DNA from: Streptomyces stelliscabiei | Lineage (GTDB): Bacteria; Actinomycetota; Actinomycetes; Streptomycetales; Streptomycetaceae | Assembly (NCBI RefSeq): GCF_014873495.1 | Contig: NZ_JADBGF010000001.1 | Location: 7,192,001 to 7,256,000, forward strand | Direction of reading: 5' to 3' | Length of the DNA: 64,000 nt | Part shown: positions 63,161-64,000 of the stretch, piece by piece | How the letters are laid out: each line of letters opens with the position of its first letter | Position numbering within the stretch: the first letter of the stretch is position 1 | Program-made: the position numbers and the translations under genes | The notes under the pieces: generated by a model | Database searches by the model: none | Told to the model about the DNA's origin: nothing | What the model saw: only the letters and a program-made list of their open reading frames with translations

Positions 63161-64000
63161 CTACGCGAGGCTGTCGCGCCACGCCCGGTGCAGGTCCGCG
63201 AACCTGCCCGTGCCCGCGATCAGGTCCGCCGGGGTGCCGTCCTCCACGATCCTGCCGTGCTCCATCACCAGGACGCGGTCGGCGATCTCGACCGTGGACA
63301 GACGGTGGGCGATCACCACGGCGGTACGGCCGCGCAGGACCGTGGACATCGCCCGCTGGACCGCCCGCTCGCCCGGGACGTCCAGCGAGCTGGTCGCCTC
63401 GTCCAGGATGAGGACGGCCGGATCGGCCAGCAACGCCCGTGCGAACGCCACGAGTTGGCGCTGGCCGGCGGAGATACGGCCACCGCGCTTGCGTACGTCG
63501 GTGTCGTAGCCGTCGGGCAGGGCGGCGATGAAGTCATGGGCGCCGATGGCCTTGGCGGCCCGCTCGATGTCCTCGCGGGTGGCGTCGGGGCGGCCGAGGG
63601 AGATGTTCTCGGCGACCGTGCCGGAGAACAGGAACGACTCCTGCGTCACCATGATCACCCCGCGCCGCAGCTCGTGAACCGGGAGGTCGCGCAGGTCGAC
63701 GCCGTCGAGGAGGACCCGCCCGGACGAGGGGTCGTAGAACCGGGCCACCAGCTTGGCGAGGGTCGACTTGCCGGCGCCGGTGGACCCGACCACCGCCACC
63801 GTGCTGCCCGCCGCGAGCGTGAGGTCGAAGCGGGGCAGGATCTCGCCGCCGGTGCGGTAGGCGAACCGCACGTCGTCGAACACGACCTCGCGGCCCGGCA
63901 GTTCGGAGGCCGCCGCCGGCAGCTCCTTCGGCTCGGCGGGCTCGGGCACCGACGGGACCTGGGCCAGCAGACCGGCGATCTTCTCCAGCGAGGCCGCCGC
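63161..64000 (-). CDS. ABC exporter, ATPase domain, 5' end beyond window
   Basis: At least 279 residues visible; the frame is open to the last base and the membrane domain lies outside. Canonical motifs: VVGSTGAGKSTLAKLVARFY (Walker A), MVTQESFLFSGTV (Q-loop), RISAGQRQLVAFARALL (signature), LILDEATSSLD (Walker B) and VIAHRLSTV (H-loop). The linker before the ATPase (SLEKIAGLLAQVPSVPEPAE) fits a fused half-transporter. Probably first gene of the same operon as the two downstream half-transporters. Confidence 0.9.
   Translation of the reverse strand, partial: AAASLEKIAGLLAQVPSVPEPAEPKELPAAASELPGREVVFDDVRFAYRTGGEILPRFDLTLAAGSTVAVVGSTGAGKSTLAKLVARFYDPSSGRVLLDGVDLRDLPVHELRRGVIMVTQESFLFSGTVAENISLGRPDATREDIERAAKAIGAHDFIAALPDGYDTDVRKRGGRISAGQRQLVAFARALLADPAVLILDEATSSLDVPGERAVQRAMSTVLRGRTAVVIAHRLSTVEIADRVLVMEHGRIVEDGTPADLIAGTGRFADLHRAWRDSLA

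Overview
The window is very GC-rich chromosomal DNA with strong G/C bias at third codon positions, frequent GTG/TTG starts and GTGA/ATGA gene overlaps. It carries a linked GlgE pathway (glgE-treS-maltokinase-glgB plus glgP), actinobacterial secreted M4 and S8 proteases and an isobutyryl-CoA mutase gene. Together these point to a Streptomyces chromosome; from memory the gene order resembles the S. coelicolor SCO5410-SCO5450 region.

Layout. 1-7.8 kb: end of a sensor kinase, two MarR regulators, three tandem AIM24 genes, a DUF3817 membrane protein with an MTH1187-type protein, a SRPBCC/DUF4166/TetR operon with two TetR-like palindromes in front, and a second DUF3817 gene. 7.8-15 kb: icmA behind a perfect 22-bp palindrome, a TetR gene, a thioredoxin-TPR gene, then a cell-envelope-looking trio (DUF6230, DUF6114, acidic Ser/Thr/Asp-rich protein) behind a 700-bp regulatory-looking gap. 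15-21.4 kb: central carbon metabolism (pyk; pta-ackA; pfkA). 21.4-31.3 kb: XRE regulator, flavin/F420-type oxidoreductase, sugar ABC importer, a DctR/DctS-like two-component system divergent from a dicarboxylate symporter with an array of short covarying hairpins between them, then a MerR-thioredoxin pair. 31.4-48.7 kb: a HelD-like ATPase, an atypical P450, the GlgE pathway and glgP with an S8 protease between. 48.7-54.3 kb: an accessory patch with lower GC: a broken, partly inverted RHS locus, an RHS toxin tail with a candidate immunity gene, and wrecked IS630 transposases. 54.4-64 kb: DUF1990 protein, two M4 metalloproteases, a small protein and ABC exporter half-transporters, the last cut by the window end.

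How they work together. pyk, pta-ackA and pfkA control glycolytic flux and acetyl-phosphate/acetate overflow. TreS, maltokinase, GlgE and GlgB convert trehalose through maltose and maltose-1-phosphate into branched alpha-glucan, and GlgP degrades it. The dicarboxylate symporter very probably answers to its adjacent kinase/regulator pair.

Most unusual: (1) a heterodimeric ABC exporter whose two ATPase domains are degenerate in complementary ways; (2) the 311-bp covarying hairpin array before dctA; (3) a GlgB with a ~380-residue histone-H1-like tail; (4) a P450 lacking the ExxR glutamate; (5) the inverted RHS 5' fragment next to an apparently intact toxin tail and immunity gene.
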